A DNA stretch of 64,000 nt from Myxocyprinus asiaticus (lineage: Eukaryota; Chordata; Actinopteri; Cypriniformes; Catostomidae). The stretch lies in assembly GCF_019703515.2 (NCBI RefSeq), contig NC_059368.1, positions 27,893,289 through 27,957,288 of the forward strand. Reading direction: 5' to 3'. Shown here in pieces: positions 33,182 through 44,699 of this stretch. Within the stretch, counting starts at the first letter, position 1. Each line of letters opens with the position of its first letter. The notes beneath the pieces are model-generated. The model was not told the origin of the DNA and ran no database searches. It worked only from the letters and a program-made list of their open reading frames with translations. A program made the translations under genes and the position numbers.

Positions 33182-35070
33182 TAATTTTTTTTTCTCCCCA
33201 ATTTGGAATGTCCAATTCCCAATGCGCTCTAAGTCCTCGTGGTGGCGTAGTGACTCGCCTCAATCCGGGTGGCGGAGGACAAATCTCAGTTGCCGTCAAT
33301 CCGCACATCTTATCACGTGGCTTGTTGAGCGCTTTACCACGGAGATTTAGCGCGTGTGGAGGCCCACGCTATTCTTCGCAGCATCCACGCTCAACTCACC
33401 ACGTGCCCCACCAAGAGCGAGAGCCACACATTATAGCGACCACAGGAGGTTACCCCATGTGACTCTACCCTCCCTAGCAACTGGGCCAATTTGGTTGCTT
33501 AGGAGACCTGGCTGGAGTCACTCAGCACTAGGGCTGCACATAACGATTATTTTTTTATCGATTAGTCTAACGATTCTTTTTCCGATTAGTCAATTAATCT
33601 AACGACTAATTTGCCTTATAATTATTACTTGATTAATATAACAATTAATTAACCCAAAATAAATATACAAAACTTGTCTCATTAATATTTCAATATTTTA
33701 TTAAATCATCTTCTCTTAAACAGAAACAAATGAACAAGAAAATGCAGGGCATTATTCTGCAACAAAAAAGAATGTTACTATGAATGCAAATTTTAATACC
33801 ATGAAAAAGGCACTCTATTAGCATAACATAAATATATATATAAATAAATACAAATTTCCAACATTCTTTTGAATGTCCATGTACTAAAATAAAAATATTT
33901 GATGCCATGAGTGTACCTTCATTAACTATTAGTATTATTTTGAATGGCCATGGAAAATGAAGCAATGTGATGATAATTTTACCTGGTCGCAAAAAGTAGT
34001 CCGTTAATTTACCTGATGAACTTTCACCTTTTGCTTACCCTTTATGCTTCGCAGAGTTAATGTGTGTTTCTAAATCACTTGCACCTTTATTAGCAACTGA
34101 CACATAAGTGCCAGCTTTACATGTCATACATTCAGTTTCCCACGGATCTCGACTTGGACGAAAGCATGGGAATTTTTGTGCAAATCTTCTGTAAATTTGC
34201 ACTTTCGTTTGGACATTGTTTCCACTCAGCTGTCATTTGCTGTTGCTCTCAAGCAGCTGTTTGATGCCGAACACAACAGCACTTTGTAGTTCGTGGAGAG
34301 ATTGACAGGCAGGAATTTGGCCAATAGTTGCCGAAAGTCTCTTATAATTGACCAGTTGTGTGCGAGAAGTTGGGACTTACAAAGAGGGGTTAAAGCGATG
34401 CAAATATGCGTGCACACACAATGAAGTATTAGACTAGATGCACATCATAATGCAACTAAAGCCGAATCCCGGACATATTCGCAAATTTAGAAATCCCGGT
34501 CGGACGCTTTTTTAAGGTCCGAAAAAGAGGACATATGGTCACCCTACGTTAGCAGCAGTACTGAAATTACTTTTAACATGGGGGCGATGAGGAAACATTT
34601 AGAAAATCAATTTAAAGTGACTACTACTAACAGAAACACGTGTTGTAATACTAATATGTCATGCTTACGGTGCTGCCTTGCTGCCGTCTTGACAAAGCGC
34701 TCTGGGATGCTTTCGCATCAAGTGTTCATTCATGGCGGTTGTACTGTTGTGATAAGCCATTTCCAATTTGCATAGCTTACACAGCACCACATTGTTGGGT
34801 CTCTGGCTAAAATACTCCCATGCTTTAGATGACAGTAGGCGAGTTTTTTTTAGCTGCAGCTTGTTCTTCAGAGGAATCCATACTTAAACCAGGCGCTGCC
34901 ATTTTAATTACTCCATTGCAACGCGCCGATGCACGTTATGCAAATCGATGTATTTCTGTAATCGATTACGTCAATTAATCGTCCCAGCCCTACTCAGCAC
35001 GCCCTGGATTCGAACTCGCGACTCCAGTGGTGGTAGTCAGCGTCAATACTTGCTGAGCTACCCAGGCCCC
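33182..35070 (-). mobile_element. tRNA-derived SINE, split by a hAT element
   Basis: On the minus strand the head at 35070-35000 is tRNA-like: an A-box-like TAGCTCAGCAAG (35060-35049) and a B box GAGTTCGAATCC (35017-35006), the two internal RNA polymerase III promoter elements. The body continues at 33528 and ends in an A-rich tail (T run at 33185-33193 on the + strand). The SINE proper is about 420 bp; the rest of the span is the inserted hAT. Family name not assigned. Confidence 0.85.
33529..34992. mobile_element. hAT element inserted in the SINE, exact 8-bp duplication
   Basis: Ends TAGGGCTGCACATAACGAT and, inverted, TAGGGCTGGGACGATTA. Flanked by CTCAGCAC at 33521-33528 and 34993-35000, an exact 8-bp duplication of SINE sequence. 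1464 bp; no intact transposase recognised. Confidence 0.9.
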
Positions 35071-35129
35071 CAAAGTCATTAATTTTTAACGCAAGTTGAA
35101 AACGAAAGAAAGTTGGCCATGCAACAAAC

Positions 35130-35602
35130 AGTTCATTTACATGCACTTAAAAAAAATTTCAGTCGGACTAAAACAATAATTTGTCTTTCTAATGTCATGT
35201 AAATGCTTTAGACCAATTGAAATTGTACCAGTTCGGTTTTTGCAATGTTGGAATAATAGACACAGTTTTCCTGACTAATCACTGGCTGGTGTCATGGTGA
35301 TTCTAATAACCGCTGGACTGTTTTCTAGTTCAGGTCTCAGTAAGAAACCACCAATACGAGCATTCCAGAATGGAGAACAACAGTCATTTGAAGTGTAAGT
35401 TCAGACTCAACTTGTGCAGTTGTTGGCTGTCATAACAGCATGAAGTAGTTAATTAAATCAATATAACTAACCTCCGTTCATAGCTTCATGTCAGCCACTC
35501 ACACCTTAAACTTTGATGAGTGAGGCATCAAAAGATGCTCAAAAGGCACAAAAACCTTCTGTTATAATCAAGCTGATTATAACTGTGCATGTAAATGTAC
35601 TG
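35130..35602. mobile_element. MITE with CATTTACATGCAC ends
   Basis: Left AGTTCATTTACATGCACTTA is inverted at the right as GTGCATGTAAATGTACT. About 473 bp, non-coding. Confidence 0.6.
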
Positions 35603-36818
35603 AAAGTTGAGCAGATTTCAACTGTATGCAGATGTGCAGTGCGTGATGTGGTGGTGACTAGTAAGGGGAGTGCAGACTGTGAAGTTCACGTGATCTGCTA
35701 CCTGATACAGTTGAGTACTACGGTCAAGTAGGAATGCCTTCTAGCAATCAACTGAACAGCTTGGTGACTTGGTGACCGCCAGTGTTTAAATCGATGTTAG
35801 TGTGACCTGAAATCACTAGTACATTTCTGTTTTTCCTTTAAAAAGACAAAAACAAAGGTTAAATTTACTCAAACTTCAAAGATTAATAATGGATTCATTG
35901 TCTACTCCCATACTCAAACAATATTTGTAGGAAGTTAGTCTGTGACATTAAAAACTTTCAATTTCACAAGGCCCTTTTAAATGCTGACCAGACAAGTCCT
36001 CATTAATTGGTCTGAAGAGACACATCCAGCCCTGTGTTACGCTTCACTCTTAAAAGAAGGAAATGAGCAAGCTGCAACTCCCATCACATTGGAAATGTCT
36101 GGTATGTCCTCTGTCCAGAATGGGTGCTTTTGCTGGCTGCGAGCCCCCATCTGTCCAAATGGTCTATGTTGTGTGAGGCGTCTCTCTTTCACAGCACAGG
36201 CCACCCTGAATCGTTGCATATTACTCTGACATGTACTCTTCATGCTTTAGTTGGAGAGTCAGGACAGGGCTTGTGTCAGGAATGCCTTTCAAAACAAATG
36301 GTGCTCTCTTTAGATCATCACTGATGTATAGACAAGAGAGGAAGACTGCAACGCAAGGGATTTTCATGCATTGTGATCCACACGTTCTCACCACATGGCT
36401 TGCAAGATTGATATTTTGGATTGAACTTTGTTCCAAAGTTTATGTCCCTCAAGAATTGAAGTCACCTGACCTGAAGCAGTGGCTCTACTGAAGAGAATTC
36501 CATTCATTCCTGCTAATATCCTCCCCCAACACAAGGCCTGTGTTGGCGATCTCCCCTCCCCCTTGTTTCCCCTCCTCCGCTTTTGGGCCGTCGGCCGCAA
36601 GCATGACACAGATTAGCTGTTTGGCTCTCCCATTCTTCCCTTAAAGCCTGGCTCATAGGCATGAGGCCTCTAGGAGGAGCACTGCTGCACACCATGTTAC
36701 GTTGTGACATATTCTGACATTGTACATGCACCTATTGTAAACATACTTTTTCAGAACCGCAAGTACAGTGTTCTCGAACGTCATTGTTCTGCCAACATTG
36801 TCATGACCAAACAACTCC

Positions 36819-36821
<3 letters not shown>
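35603..36821. other. Unassigned; GC-rich patch at 36515-36615
   Basis: Mostly ordinary intron. The patch at 36515-36615 is pyrimidine- and GC-rich (CTCCCCTCCCCCTTGTTTCC, GGGCCGTCGGCCGCAAG) against an AT-rich background; it may be a regulatory element but has no recognised signature. Confidence 0.35.

Positions 36822-36854
<33 letters not shown>
36822..36854. repeat. (TA)n(CA)n microsatellite
   Basis: TA units then CA units immediately left of a Tc1 element. Confidence 0.92.
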
Positions 36855-36856
36855 TA

Positions 36857-38077
36857 CACTGGCGGCCAAAAGTTTGGAATAATGTACAGATTTTGCTCTT
36901 ATGGAAAGAAATTGGTACTTTTATTCACCAAAGTGGCATTCAACTGATCACAATGTAGTCAGGACATTAATAACGTGAAAAATTACTATTACAATAAAAA
37001 ATAAAAATAAAAAAGGTTCAGAACTTCTTCAACTACTTCAAAGGGTTCTCATCAAAAAATCCTCGGCGTGCAGCAATGACAGCTTTGCAGATCTTTGGCA
37101 TTCTAGCTGTCAGATTGTCCAGATACTCAGGTGACATTTCACTCCACACTTCCTGTAGCACTTGCCATAGATGTGGCTGTCTTGTCGGGTACTTCTCACG
37201 CACCTTACAGTCTAGCTGAACCCACAAAAGCTCAATGGGGTTAAGATCCATAACACTCTTTTCCAATTATCTGTTTTCCAATGTTTCTTTTCCCACTCTA
37301 ACCTTTTCTTTTTGTTTTTCTGTTTCAAACGTGGCTTTTTCTTTGCATTTCTTCCCATAAGGCCAGCACCCCTGAGTCTTCTCTTTACTGTTGTACATGA
37401 AACTGGTGTTGAGCGGGTAGAATTCAATGAAGCTGTCAGCTGAGGACATGTGAGGCGTCTATTTCTCAAACTAGAGACTCTGATGTACTTATCCTCTTGT
37501 TTAGTTGTACATCTGGCCTTCCACATCTCCTTCTGTCCTTTTTAGAGCCAGTTGTCCTTTGTCTTTGAAGACTGTATTGTACACCTTTGTATGAAATCTT
37601 CAGTTTTTTGGCAGTTTCAATCATTGTATAGCCTTCATTCCTCCAAACAATGATTGACTGATGAGTTTCTAGAGAAAGCTGTTTCTTTTTGCCATTTTTG
37701 ACCTAATATTGACCTTAAGACATGCCAGTACTGGCAACTCAAAAACAAACACAAAGACAATGTTAAGCTTCATTTAACAAACCAAACTGTTTTCAACTGT
37801 GTTTGATATAATGGCAAGTGATTTTCTAGTACCAAATTAGCAATTTAGCATGATTACTCAAGGATAAGATGTTGGAGTGATGGCTGCTGGAAATGGGGCC
37901 TGTCTAGATTTGATCAAAAATGACTTTTTTCAAATAGTGATGGTGCTGTTTTTTTACATCAGTAATGTATTGACTATACTTTGTGATCAGTTGAAAGCCA
38001 CTTTGGTGAATAAAAGTACCAATTTCCTTCCGAAACAGCAAAATCTGTACATTATTCCAAACTTTTGGCCACCAATG
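36857..38077 (-). mobile_element. Tc1-like deletion derivative
   Basis: TIRs of about 80 bp: left CACTGGCGGCCAAAAGTTTG, right inverse CATTGGTGGCCAAAAGTTTG. Flanked by TA (36855-36856 and 38078-38079). 1221 bp, with the transposase on the minus strand and its centre missing. Confidence 0.88.
37033..37700 (-). pseudogene. Tc1-like transposase lacking its catalytic centre
   Basis: 37212-37526 (minus) encodes the DNA-binding and linker part (S-S-L-R-N-R-R-L-T-C-P-Q-L, V-K-R-R-L-R-G-A-G-L-M-G-R-N-A-K-K-K-P) up to W-K-R-V-L-W, just before the first catalytic Asp. The sequence then jumps to M-D-L-N-P-I-E-L-L-W-V-Q-L and the C-terminus (37033-37266, another frame). The first two catalytic Asp residues and the intervening ~120 residues expected for the family are deleted. 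Non-autonomous. Confidence 0.85.
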
Positions 38078-38090
38078 TATATATATATAT

Positions 38091-38672
38091 TAGGGGTGTA
38101 ACAGTACATGTATTCGTCCCGAACAGTCACTGTACTGACGTCAGTCACAGGCGATCCACTCCAATCCAGAAGGGGGTGCGTGTGGTAATGCAACACTGTT
38201 TGCTAACCGTCACAAAAGGATAAAGAGCAGAAGAAGAAGAGACCATCTATGCACCAACTCAAAACATTAATGGCTTCTCCTTATGCACAAATTATATTTT
38301 TCATTATTCTATTTATTTTGTACTTTTATAACACAAGATATGCTTTTCAGTTTTGTAGCTGATTGTGACCAAATACCTTTTGTTTTTTATCAACCCTAAA
38401 AAAATATGGCCTATGCAAGAGTGCATTCTGTTTACTGCTTAGTGCTTAATACACTAAAGGAGGCTATACTGTACCGATTACCTCAGGGGGGACTAAATGC
38501 CACTAGGTGGAACAAACTGTAATTTGCACTACTGTCTGTTCAATATAAATGAAAAGAAACCTAGCATTTGGGATTTGTTGCTTTTTCCTGTTGTACCGAA
38601 CTCGTATTGAACTGTGACCCCAAAACCGAGTTACGTACCGAACCGTGACTTCTGTGTACCATTACACCCCTA
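38091..38672. mobile_element. TIR element A (TAGGGGTGTAAC ends)
   Basis: Left TAGGGGTGTAACAGTACA, right inverse TAGGGGTGTAATGGTACA. 582 bp, flanked on both sides by TA microsatellite, so an 8-bp duplication of TATATATA cannot be told from the repeat. Probably hAT-type and non-coding. Confidence 0.65.

Positions 38673-38736
<64 letters not shown>
38672..38736. repeat. (TA)n microsatellite between two elements
   Basis: About 32 TA units. Confidence 0.95.
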
Positions 38737-38739
<3 letters not shown>

Positions 38740-39689
38740 GGTGTAACGGTTCTCTGTAAAACACCGAACAGTACGGTTGCCACCCACGATTCGGGAAGCA
38801 TTTGCACCACGGTCGGTTCACCTCACGCTTAATGATGCATCTGGAGCACAAGTTTTGGTCAAGAAAAAAAGAGCATCAAACAGACAGCCACAGTTACAAC
38901 CTCCGCTAATGCACCTGAATGGATCTTTAAATGGATACGCTCCACCTGTGTTTCACGTGAGTCAACTTGATGACATCACTGCTCTGCAAGCGTTGTGCGT
39001 AGTTGAAAATGGCAAGTTGAGAAAACTAAATGCTGATAGAGAAGCCCCCTGTGTTTCTCCTTTCTGGGAACATTTTCTTTTTGCAGTCAATTACAACAGC
39101 GATGGTCAATAGACATTTACAAAACAGGCACTGTTTGCAGACATCGCTCAACACAAGTGCTGTATACTGGTAATATATGTCAATAATGTGCATGAGGGTT
39201 TATTTAAAACGTGCACACAAGTTTTTCCTGTTTCCTCTCACGGCTGTAATCTATCACGAGCGTCAATAATGCGCTTTGATTAATTGCATTAGGATGCCGT
39301 TATAGTAATACATTGATACATGATTAAACATTTATGCCGACATCACCCAGGGAAAGAGCCGCAGGTGAGCCGAAACTGCACACACTCCCTTCCATTTTTA
39401 AGCAGGCACTCAGTGCTAATTCGGAAGGACATGAAACTATAACTAAAGTGCTTGGGGTGTTCATGTGGGATTTCCATGTATGATTAAAATACTCAAGCAG
39501 CATTATCACAACATCCCTTCTCGTATGCATTCTAATAGCAAGGTTATTCATTTTATAGTGATGTACAGCTTCCGAATATTTAATATGTTGAGATGAATTT
39601 GAAGTGCACTGATGCATGTAGCGTATTAGTGCAGGTATTAAGTTAAAATGTTGATTTTAGTATTTGGAGAAATGTTTTTTTTTTAGTTA

Positions 39690-40880
39690 AGGACCTGACA
39701 AAAATTAACTGGTTTTACTATAGTAATATTGTAGTAACCATGACTGCTGTCACCGTGGTTTTCTGAGCAGAAATCGTGGTTTTGATTCAATTAACCATGG
39801 TTTTATAACAGTAATACTGTAGTTTCTGTTAGTGTCCGACAGATTATTCATTTTAATATCCTATATATATATATATATATATTTTGTATGTGTTGAAACT
39901 TGACACCGGGCGACGCACCCTAAAAACAGTGCCGTTAGATCGGTTTCATGCTGAAGAGCCGCTTAAAAGTACGTTTTTTTTTCTCTCTCTCGTAAATGTA
40001 AACGAGTGTAGATGCCAACATCATCATATATGTCGAAAGGACTGATGCCTGTCAACCAAAACATGAGCTCATTGATGCCATTAAGCGTTTCTGCTTTTTT
40101 ATTCCATCAGTTACTCCTGGTCAGAGTCTGCCGTATATATTTAGTTTATACGTAGGGTTACGTCCTACATAAATTTAATGGTGCAATGCTCAAATATTTA
40201 GTAGAGCGTAAATTGTGACTTAGTGCCCATTTATGCCACAACTAGGCTAAGTTGTAAAGTACGTATAGCTGGTGCAACCGGCCCCTGATGTTTATTTAGC
40301 TATTTATTTTATTTGTATTTATTCTTTATTTAAATGGTTAGCAATTGACTGATACTAAATATACAGTACTGATTTTTATTTTATTTATTTTTATTTAAGT
40401 GGTCAGCAATTGACATACTAACAGTACTGATGTTTATTAAGCTATTTATTGTATTTTTATTTCTTCTTTTTTTTTTCGGTGTTCATTTCTAGAATTTGTT
40501 GACAATGTATAATAATAATTTCAAATATTCTTTGATAAAAATATTTGTTTTAAGAAAGCAGCCTTCTGAGTACCTTTGCATAGTCATATTGGTGCAAAAT
40601 CGGTGCACAATCCACATAGAAAATGTCTGTTTTCATTCCAGCTCAAAAATTTATATATCTGTCACCATATCGGTAATCTGTGATTTTTTTTTTTTTTTCT
40701 CTCTAAAATCGGTATCGGTCTCAAAAATCCCATATCGGTCGGGCTCGTAACCATGATTTGACTATATATTGTAACCATGACAGTAACCATGTTTATATTG
40801 TGGTTACTATGATTTTACTACAAATGCCATGGTTAAACAATGGTTACTGTTGTAAAACAATGATTGTTATTTCAGAGCAA
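39690..40880. mobile_element. ACCATGGTTT palindromic element, interrupted
   Basis: Repeated inverted motifs (GTAACCATG, ACCATGGTTTTA, CAGTAATACTGTAGT) occur at 39719-39829 and again at 40748-40860. The two parts appear to be one palindromic element split by the hAT-like element at 39830-40749. Confidence 0.5.
39830..40749. mobile_element. hAT-like element (GACCGATATGGG end)
   Basis: Left end TAGTGTCCGACAGATTATT; right end inverted TACGAGCCCGACCGATATGG. Related to the ends at 17193 and 29552. The flanks show no clear 8-bp duplication. No coding sequence. Confidence 0.5.
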
Positions 40881-41045
40881 ACCTGCTGAAGTGTTTACCA
40901 AATAGATGATTTTTTGGATTTGGCAGTAATTTATTTTTATTTTTTTTAACAAAGCAAAAACTGAACCGTACCGAAACCGTGACCTTTAAACCGTGATACA
41001 AACCGAACCGTGAGAAATTCGATCTGTTACGCCCCTAATATATAT

Positions 41046-43966
41046 ATTCTCACCCAGAGAGATGATCTGTTACTTTCAAAAGTGGCGATTTTGCCATAAC
41101 CCCTTATCATGTTCTTTCACTCCCTTTAAGAATTTCACAATAATATGTCATGGACAGGATCCTCATTAGTCTTAAGTGAAGATATTTTAACTCAAGCTTG
41201 AATGTTCTTATAAATTTGACATGTTGCAGATGGACTGTGTCAATATCTCACTGTTTTAAAAATGTTTTGCATTTCAGAAGAACCTAATCTGCTTCATAGA
41301 AACCTTGACCTCAAAATATTCAATACGGTCAACATGCCCTCATGCTTAAGTTTCACCTCTCTGTATCAATTGTGTTTCTGTATAAACTTTGAAAGCAGAT
41401 GCAGTTGCTTCTGAGGTTTGCATATCGGCTCATTTTCACTGAAAGGTCAGTGGAAGAAATTTGATCAATTTTATGCAGTTTTGCCAGTCTGAATAGGAAA
41501 ATTGCAACATGCAAGCCTGGATGGGACTACTTTGGGTTTTTTCAAGAGGCACACCTAGGCTTGCTTGATGGAAGTGGCTTGTGTAAATGTTGGCCTCAAC
41601 AGCTGAAGACATACGCAAGTCCAGGGAATGAATGACACAGAGGCTCCATCCCTGAGACATGCTGCATTGTCTGTTTGGAAAGTCACTGACCCATTCATAC
41701 TAGTGGTGACTGTTACAATCAGTCCATCTGTGGTGGAGGCAACATGTTTTTTTTTTTCTTTGCTGCTATTTCTGTCTACTACATCTTCGTTATTTTGCAA
41801 CACAAGCCAACTGGTTTAATGTCCTTATAAGAATTTTGGCCATTGTTCCAGCTGTAGCTATCAGTTATGAGAAATAGTTTTGATAATCTTAATTTAATGG
41901 TATTTTTAACTTTCAGTAGTGCTGAAGTTAATTACCTTGAATCAAAATTGGATCTTAATAGAAGCAACCATTGTAGATTTTATCTTGTCGAATAATATTG
42001 ATCTAATAGTAACCGTTCTAGAATTGCCAAATGGGTGAATTATAATAATGATAACTTTTATCTTTTATTCATGTCACTTTATAATTTTAGGACTATATTG
42101 CCTAATTTTGCTGCCACAACTCACATCCACAACCTTTTATAATACTTTGGCCTTAAGTGATATCAACATGTAATGACATGTTAGCTTATTTTAACCCGCT
42201 GAAGGAGAAGTTGTAGAATGGGCCATAAGAGGAATTTGTTTATTTGGTTTGTGCAGAAATCTGTGCTTGAGCAGTATAAATGGGCTGAACATTATAAGCA
42301 GCAGCAAAATTTAAAATCTTGTATGGATGTTAAGCAGGCAATTATTGTATCCATCTAAAACGACATAGACCTGTTTTCATATAGGTAACATTTTTCATCC
42401 TGTCTTTACTGGGGAAAATGTTTGACATGTAAATTATACCAGAAGAGGTATTTAAAGTTTTCTAAATTACAATTAGTTGTGGTGGAACCATAAAGACCAT
42501 AACCATAAAGGTTTTTTTATGAACCATATATTTTTTGCTTAAATTAAAACCATATCTTACTGAAAATGCCCTTTTTTTTTTTTTTTTTTTTTTTACTAAA
42601 GCACAAAATGTAATTGGATGAGTTATTTTATGTATTCTAGTCACTCATTTTATACATGAAGATTATATGATCAAAAGGTGTATTTGTTGATAACCTTTGT
42701 CACTTATTGCACCTCCAGTTACAGGAAGATGTGGGTTAATAGTGTTTGGCAGTTTATGGTCTTGTGTCAGACCTGAAAGACACACCTACCATTAACCCTC
42801 TCATCCTTGGCTGGCCGACCTCTCTACAATGGTATATGAGGAAAGTTATTTAATTGCCCAGAGGGTGTCTTGAAGAAAATCTCGTCAGTAGGGGTTTTAT
42901 GGGTTACACTTTCATTTCTCAGCTGTGTGGACATTCTGTCTACCAGCACACTCTCAGTTCACACAGCGTTGGACTTGCCAGCAACTGCAAAGAGCGCTGA
43001 TGCTGCACTGCATATGTTGAGTCATTTACATAAGGAAAACGCTGACCCATAGAGTAAAAAAAAAAGAAAAAAAAAAGAAGAGTAGTCATGCAAGCCCTAT
43101 TTTGCAGAGGATTGCAGTCTGCATGCAGGTCCATGTTAGGACCACTTTACCTTCTCTGGCATTCTACCAGTGTACTCTACATGGGAAAGATCACACCAAA
43201 ATCAAAACTAGGTGAGCTGGAGTAAGGATCCAGCCACGCACCCAAGACAGGTTTGCCTGGCAATGAGCCAGCTCAGCAGGAAGCTGCCAGTAAATGGCTG
43301 TTTTGGTGGGGGCTGGGAGTGCATGGCAGCTGGTGCAGGATAATGGATTAACCTTAGGCGGGGCACTCATTTTTACCTCCTGCAACCAGCCAAATCATTT
43401 CCCTGCTTCCTCAGCCTCTGAACGTTTGGCAGCCATCACTCCATGTACGGCTGTCACAGGATGACTTCCTTATCAATGTTTAATAAGTCATTTTGTGGCG
43501 GTCAGCCTGCTCACTGATTGAGCACATCAATTGGGCACTCTTCATGATATTGACAGGAGCCAAGTGTGTCTTGGAAGTAGTGTCATCATGTTTTGGTTTT
43601 CCTTGTGGTTTTGACCCTGCTAAGATTTTTAATGCCTCCTGGCTTCTTTTTGTTAAAAATGTTGGCATATTTTTGATCAGCCCCATGTGTGGGGCTACAT
43701 TTTGTTGTTGTTATTCAGCATCATGATGTTAATTTTAAATTTGCCTGTTGGCCTGACCAAATGGTGGATACTGCTTCAACCTGAAGAAAAAATGTCTTGA
43801 AAACAGATGTCCTGGTGCACCATTACTTGCTAAGCAAGGCCAGACTCTGTGGGAGCCTAACATCGAAGGGGCAAAGTCTAGGGAAAATCCTCAGGATCAA
43901 GATCTGTCTTTCTGCTCATACTTTGCATCATGACATAAACAATGCTGTTTACTTGCTTATTAGCCT
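41046..43966. other. Largely unassigned intron; poly(T) at 42571-42594
   Basis: No family-like coding sequence; apart from homopolymers nothing is supported. Confidence 0.45.
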
Positions 43967-44303
43967 CTTTTCCACCATTGGGCCAAAAGGTTCTGAGCAC
44001 ATTGAGTAATGGTTGCAGTCGCTTTCTACTGAAGCACAGTTCGGTATGGTACGATTACAAACCCTTCCCAGTCTGGATTTATCAGCATGGTTAGCTAACC
44101 TTATTCAGCACAGATAACCGTGCTGGTGGAATGGCTTTAGTGACGTGGCAACTTCCGATTGGTAATTTCCCAAGTCAGTCCATTCTAATCTTGATTTTGC
44201 AGCACCACTGGGAAAAAAGAAACCATTATCATGTCAACGAGCCTGGATTGGTATGCAATAGCATGGTTCTACAATGAGAACCGTTCAGCCAATGGTGGAA
44301 AAG
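43967..44303. mobile_element. MITE with TTTTCCACCATTGG ends
   Basis: Left CTTTTCCACCATTGGGCC and right inverse (CCAATGGTGGAAAAG). Also inverted inside: AAAGGTTCTGAGCAC near the left and ATGAGAACCGTTCAGCC near the right. 337 bp, non-coding. Confidence 0.65.
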
Positions 44304-44454
44304 TGCTTTTTGTGGGTCTCCTATGACAGTCTACACTACTTGTTTTTCTAGCATTGACAAAGCTCATTAGTCAGCAATTGGTGATCTATGTCTAGGTGAC
44401 CAGTGTGGTAGAGTCCTTACAATTTGCAGGAACTCAATATCTAGTGGATATTAA

Positions 44455-44695
44455 AGGCCCGCGTATACTTGGTTTTTGTGAATTCAGGATTGGCTCGCAC
44501 TCAGTTGACCGTGTTGCTTTTCAAAGTATACTCTTCTGACTGCAAGCAAATATGAACGCGTTAGACACATGCCCAGTACAGCTGCTTTGGATACAATGGC
44601 AGGCGCATGTGGACAGACAAGGACCGCGTCCGCTTGTCGAGAAAATCTGGGCCGCATGTGGTCAGCAACACGGACACCCGAAATATACTTTGGCC
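44455..44695. mobile_element. TTAA-flanked MITE (AGGCC ends)
   Basis: Left AGGCCCGCGTATACTTGG and right inverse (AATATACTTTGGCC), bordered by TTAA at 44451-44454 and 44696-44699. 241 bp; piggyBac/Kolobok-type target (inference). Confidence 0.6.
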
Positions 44696-44699
44696 TTAA

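Larger units (their letters stand above)
38737..41036. mobile_element. TIR element B (AGGGGTGTAACGG ends)
   Basis: Starts AAGGGGTGTAACGGTTCTCT; the right end inverted reads TAGGGGCGTAACAG. CGGTTCGGT-type motifs recur near both ends. About 2.3 kb including nested insertions. It holds a 111-codon frame at 38777-39112 that I do not recognise; its start overlaps the terminal repeat, so it may be fortuitous. Same end type as element A. Confidence 0.6.

Noticed and set aside
33208..33462. 84-codon + strand frame with proline/arginine-rich peptide
   Set aside because: It lies antisense within the SINE body.
35000..35070. tRNA gene on the minus strand
   Set aside because: A and B boxes are present, but the sequence continues into a SINE body and an A-rich tail; it is the SINE head, not a tRNA gene.
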